From the NCBI RefSeq assembly GCF_003449035.1, contig NZ_QRGB01000001.1:3404876-3468875 (forward strand): DNA of 64,000 nucleotides, written 5' to 3'. Shown one piece after another: positions 61,815 to 64,000 of this stretch. A program made the position numbers and the translations under genes. Below the pieces are notes generated by a model. It did no database searches. It saw only the letters and a list, made by a program, of their open reading frames with translations, and was not told where the DNA came from. How positions within the stretch are numbered: position 1 is the first letter of the stretch; each line of letters starts with the position of its first letter. The DNA comes from Pedobacter indicus (GTDB lineage: Bacteria > Bacteroidota > Bacteroidia > Sphingobacteriales > Sphingobacteriaceae).

Positions 61815-62726
61815 TTATTGAACAGCCTGCTTGATTAAACTCATTATATACTCCAAATTTTTAGTGTCAGAAACAATAATTTCATAATCACCATTTCCCC
61901 AATGGCCTATTGACGACACATCCCTTGCTAATCCTTTCGGATCGTCCAGAGTTCCTCTTTTTAGATTAATCCACATCTTGAGACTTGACCTAAGTATACA
62001 GATATCCGTAAAGATTTTACCGTTCTTTGTGAATCCTATTTCCATCTTTTTAGGCTTGATATCGACGCTACTATCCAAATTAAAAATAGATTGTTTGAAA
62101 GCTTGGTAAAGCTCATTCGTATCATCAGACTTGCCATTTAGGTGCTCATCCTCAGTATATACTTTAACTTGTTTAGCGACCTTCTCCAATTCAGAATTAA
62201 CAGTATTTTGAATTGTTTTTACTGTGGGTGCTGATTTGGATTTTTTAACGGGATTAACCACGATAATATCGCCTTCGTATTGTTTGATTTGCCATAATTC
62301 AATTGGAAGATCTTTAAAATTAGATGCTTGTTTCTGGAAATCAGTAAATGAAGGTGACACAAAAATCACCTTCGATTGCGACCAGTCTACATCAACTCGT
62401 TTGAGGTTATCTTGTTGTGTCTCATTATACTCCACAATAAAATCGGCCTTGTACTCCAACATTAAATTCAGATAAGACACTCCTTGATCGACAACAGAGT
62501 AATTGCGTTCCCGCTTGTATTCAATAATCACAAAAGACTGACTATCTGTGTCGTACGCCAGCGTATCGATACGTTGTGCTTTAATCACGAATTCAGACTT
62601 TATCATTTTGAAGCCAGTTATCTCTTCGATATTAACTTCAAATAGTTTTTGGATGTCTTTCTCTAACTTAAAGGCTTTTTCTTTAAGGCTTATTAACTGG
62701 TTTTTGGTGCGCGTGAAAAGTTGCAT
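61815..62726 (-). CDS. COG3586-like protein: PD-(D/E)XK-type N-terminus with DUF5655 C-terminus
   Basis: 303 residues from ATG 62726; the codon before it is TTG. The N-terminal half has the nuclease-like strands RIDTLAYDTDSQSFVIIEYKRERN (D, E-x-K pattern). The C-terminal half (FNLDSSVDIKPKKMEIGFTKNGKIFTDICILRSSLKMWINLKRG, GHWGNGDYEIIV) is a DUF5655 domain. The family is often mislabelled as a transport protein. The nuclease-like core and its place beside a helicase suggest a DNA-processing or defence role. Confidence 0.8.
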   Translation of the reverse strand: MQLFTRTKNQLISLKEKAFKLEKDIQKLFEVNIEEITGFKMIKSEFVIKAQRIDTLAYDTDSQSFVIIEYKRERNYSVVDQGVSYLNLMLEYKADFIVEYNETQQDNLKRVDVDWSQSKVIFVSPSFTDFQKQASNFKDLPIELWQIKQYEGDIIVVNPVKKSKSAPTVKTIQNTVNSELEKVAKQVKVYTEDEHLNGKSDDTNELYQAFKQSIFNLDSSVDIKPKKMEIGFTKNGKIFTDICILRSSLKMWINLKRGTLDDPKGLARDVSSIGHWGNGDYEIIVSDTKNLEYIMSLIKQAVQ

Positions 62727-62788
62727 CAAGCAAGATAATGAATTTGTAGAAACTTTTTACTTCAAGCAGTAGATCGATCCTTGTTACA

Positions 62789-63415
62789 TTATCGCTCAAA
62801 TTCAAATTTCGTTTTAATCAGCTCTTTATTATTTTTCACGAAGCTGCTGACAGTTAATCGATGCACACCGAGAATTCTACCGATGGCGCTGTATGACACC
62901 TTCTTTTCCAAAAGCTCCTTTATTTTCTTTTCCTGACCTGTAAGCTTTGTCTTCGAAGACTTGCTTCCTATAGGTCGACCAAGGATTACTCCTTCTGCTC
63001 TTTTTCTTGCTAGAGCTTCTTTCGTCCTTTGAGAAATAAGATTTCTTTCTATCTCAGCAGATAAACCAAAAGCGAAGGCAAGTACTTTAGAGTTTATATC
63101 ACTTCCGAGTCTATAATTATCCTTTATTGTCCATACGTGAATATCTCGATTCATACATTCATTAAGCACACCCATAATCATCAATAGGTTTCTACCTAAA
63201 CGCGACAGCTCAGAGCAAATCAAAATATCGTCTCGCTTCATTTTTTTTAATAATTTTCCCAGCTTTCGATCATCTACATTTTTTGAACCTGAGATAGTCT
63301 CTTCTATCCATTTGTTAACAACAATGCTATTCTTTCCGCAAAACTGGCTGATTTCAAATCGTTGGTTTTCCACTGTTTGTTTGTCTGTACTTACTCTGAT
63401 GTATCCGTAAATCAT
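62789..63415 (-). CDS. Serine recombinase (resolvase/invertase family)
   Basis: This 208-residue protein has the catalytic RVS motif (R7-V8-S9), YGYIRVSTDKQTVENQ, the second arginine pair in SELSRLGRNLL and the E-helix AEIERNLISQRTKEALARKRAEG. A C-terminal HTH follows (KVSYSAIGRILGVHRLTVSSFVKNN). It can resolve or invert DNA between short sites. It is next to a 5'-truncated restriction gene, so it probably marks the edge of an inserted segment. Confidence 0.93.
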   Translation of the reverse strand: MIYGYIRVSTDKQTVENQRFEISQFCGKNSIVVNKWIEETISGSKNVDDRKLGKLLKKMKRDDILICSELSRLGRNLLMIMGVLNECMNRDIHVWTIKDNYRLGSDINSKVLAFAFGLSAEIERNLISQRTKEALARKRAEGVILGRPIGSKSSKTKLTGQEKKIKELLEKKVSYSAIGRILGVHRLTVSSFVKNNKELIKTKFEFER

Positions 63416-63425
63416 AATTTTATCT

Positions 63426-63442
63426 GTATAAGTTTTTTATAC
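63426..63442. repeat. Short inverted repeat GTATAA-GTTTT-TTATAC upstream of the resolvase
   Basis: Perfect 6-bp arms with a 5-nt spacer lie 11 bp upstream of the resolvase ATG. Resolvases often act on, or are controlled from, inverted sites next to their gene. This one may be part of such a site or an operator. Confidence 0.4.
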
Positions 63443-63491
63443 AAAAATGGTTTATTTTAAACGGATATTGTCTAAATTAAATATAGCCTAA

Positions 63492-64000
63492 AAATGCGGC
63501 AGTGATTTGAGCGATTATTTTAGACAGAATGCTGAAAAAAGTATTTTTTCCAGTAGTGATAGCTGGGTGATATTAAGTGAAATTGAGCAAAGAATTAAAG
63601 TCAAGATAGAGGCTATCGGCACGCCTTTGAAAGATTGGGACATCAACATTTATCGAGGTATTTTGACCGGCTATAATGAAGCGTTTATCATAGACGGAAA
63701 GAAAAAAAATGAACTTATTGAAAAGGATCCAAAATCCGCCGAAATTATAAGACCATTATTAAGAGGGCGCGATATTAAGCGATATTCATATGAATTTGCA
63801 GATTTATATTTGATCGCTACTTTTCCATCGTTAAAAATCGATATCGAATGCTATCCTGCTGTAAAGCAACATCTTATTGATTTTGGATATGACAGATTAA
63901 AACAAACAGGCGACAAAGGAGCGAGGAAAAAAACTAATAATAGATGGTTCGAAACTCAGGATTCGATAAATTATTGGGAGGATTTTTCTAAACAAAAAAT
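63492..64000 (+). pseudogene. Eco57I-like type IIG restriction-modification protein, specificity region (5'-truncated, runs off window)
   Basis: The frame is open from just after a TAA at 63489-63491 to the right edge. It encodes SDSWVILSEIEQRIKVKIEA, then PLKDWDINIYRGILTGYNEAFIID and IIRPLLRGRDIKRY, the TaqI-like C-terminal specificity domain of type IIG enzymes. No start codon or methylase domain precedes it, so the catalytic N-terminal part is missing. It begins about 75 bp from the resolvase gene, consistent with insertion or deletion at this point. Confidence 0.72.

Noticed and set aside
1..64000. CRISPR arrays
   Set aside because: No series of 25-40-bp direct repeats with regular unique spacers was seen; the only regular array (39259-39302) has an 11-bp period.
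1..64000. Insertion sequences
   Set aside because: No DDE transposase frame was recognised; the only recombinase is the serine resolvase at 62789-63415.

Overview
The window looks like a chromosomal segment of a Bacteroidota bacterium, most likely Sphingobacteriales/Sphingobacteriaceae. The reasons are three SusC/SusD transporter pairs, ECF sigma/FecR regulation, DUF4468/DUF4998/DUF4959/DUF5000/DUF6520-type lipoproteins, AT-rich intergenic DNA, few Shine-Dalgarno sites, and many -7 promoter boxes of the Bacteroidota form TAnnTTTG. The genus cannot be resolved by reading alone.

Layout. 1-8.7 kb is mostly housekeeping: the tail of a leucine-rich-repeat gene, an MRJP/yellow-family secreted protein, tRNA-Leu(CAA), a membrane protein-GH3-dxr-rseP operon, a class A beta-lactamase-fold serine hydrolase, thioredoxin plus a rhodanese lipoprotein, and tRNA-Ser(GGA). 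8.7-21.6 kb is a first glycan-utilisation locus: SusC, SusD and three downstream lipoproteins or secreted proteins, next to a response regulator-hydrolase-GH172 operon. 21.7-24.7 kb carries an outer-membrane protein, an AraC regulator divergent from an epimerase, and a DUF4870 protein. 24.7-30.9 kb is a second SusCD locus with a BNR_4 propeller protein. 31-44.4 kb is mixed: carbinolamine dehydratase, two exported sugar-related enzymes, an ECF sigma/FecR/STN-repeat-protein operon, Crp, SMR and CrcB transport genes, a collagen-like lipoprotein, a YD-type lipoprotein, a thioesterase and a LytTR regulator. 44.5-51.9 kb is a third SusCD locus of different character: TlpA-SusC-SusD converge on a small unknown protein, a MauE/DoxX membrane protein and a DUF6520 small secreted protein. 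That content suggests thiol or disulfide chemistry at the envelope.

From about 52 kb to the right edge the content changes to a defence/mobile island: two small HTH regulators with their own palindromic operators, a DUF5131-TcmP-AvcD (anti-phage dCTP deaminase type) operon, a split SF1 helicase/nuclease, a PD-(D/E)XK/DUF5655 protein, a serine resolvase, and the 5'-truncated specificity region of an Eco57I-like type IIG enzyme. A candidate small RNA with its own promoter and terminator runs divergently just upstream of the deaminase operon, followed by a GC-rich cruciform.

The most distinctive regulatory signal is a box ending in GGGGTA placed exactly 21 bp before a -7 element. It occurs at five promoters, all driving exported or surface proteins (21.7, 34.1, 38.0, 42.0 and 42.1 kb). 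At three of them it is a near-perfect C5-N4/5-G5 palindrome. This looks like an undescribed envelope regulon. The deaminase operon with its adjacent RNA, and the TlpA/SusCD/MauE/DUF6520 locus, are the other best candidates for undescribed biology.
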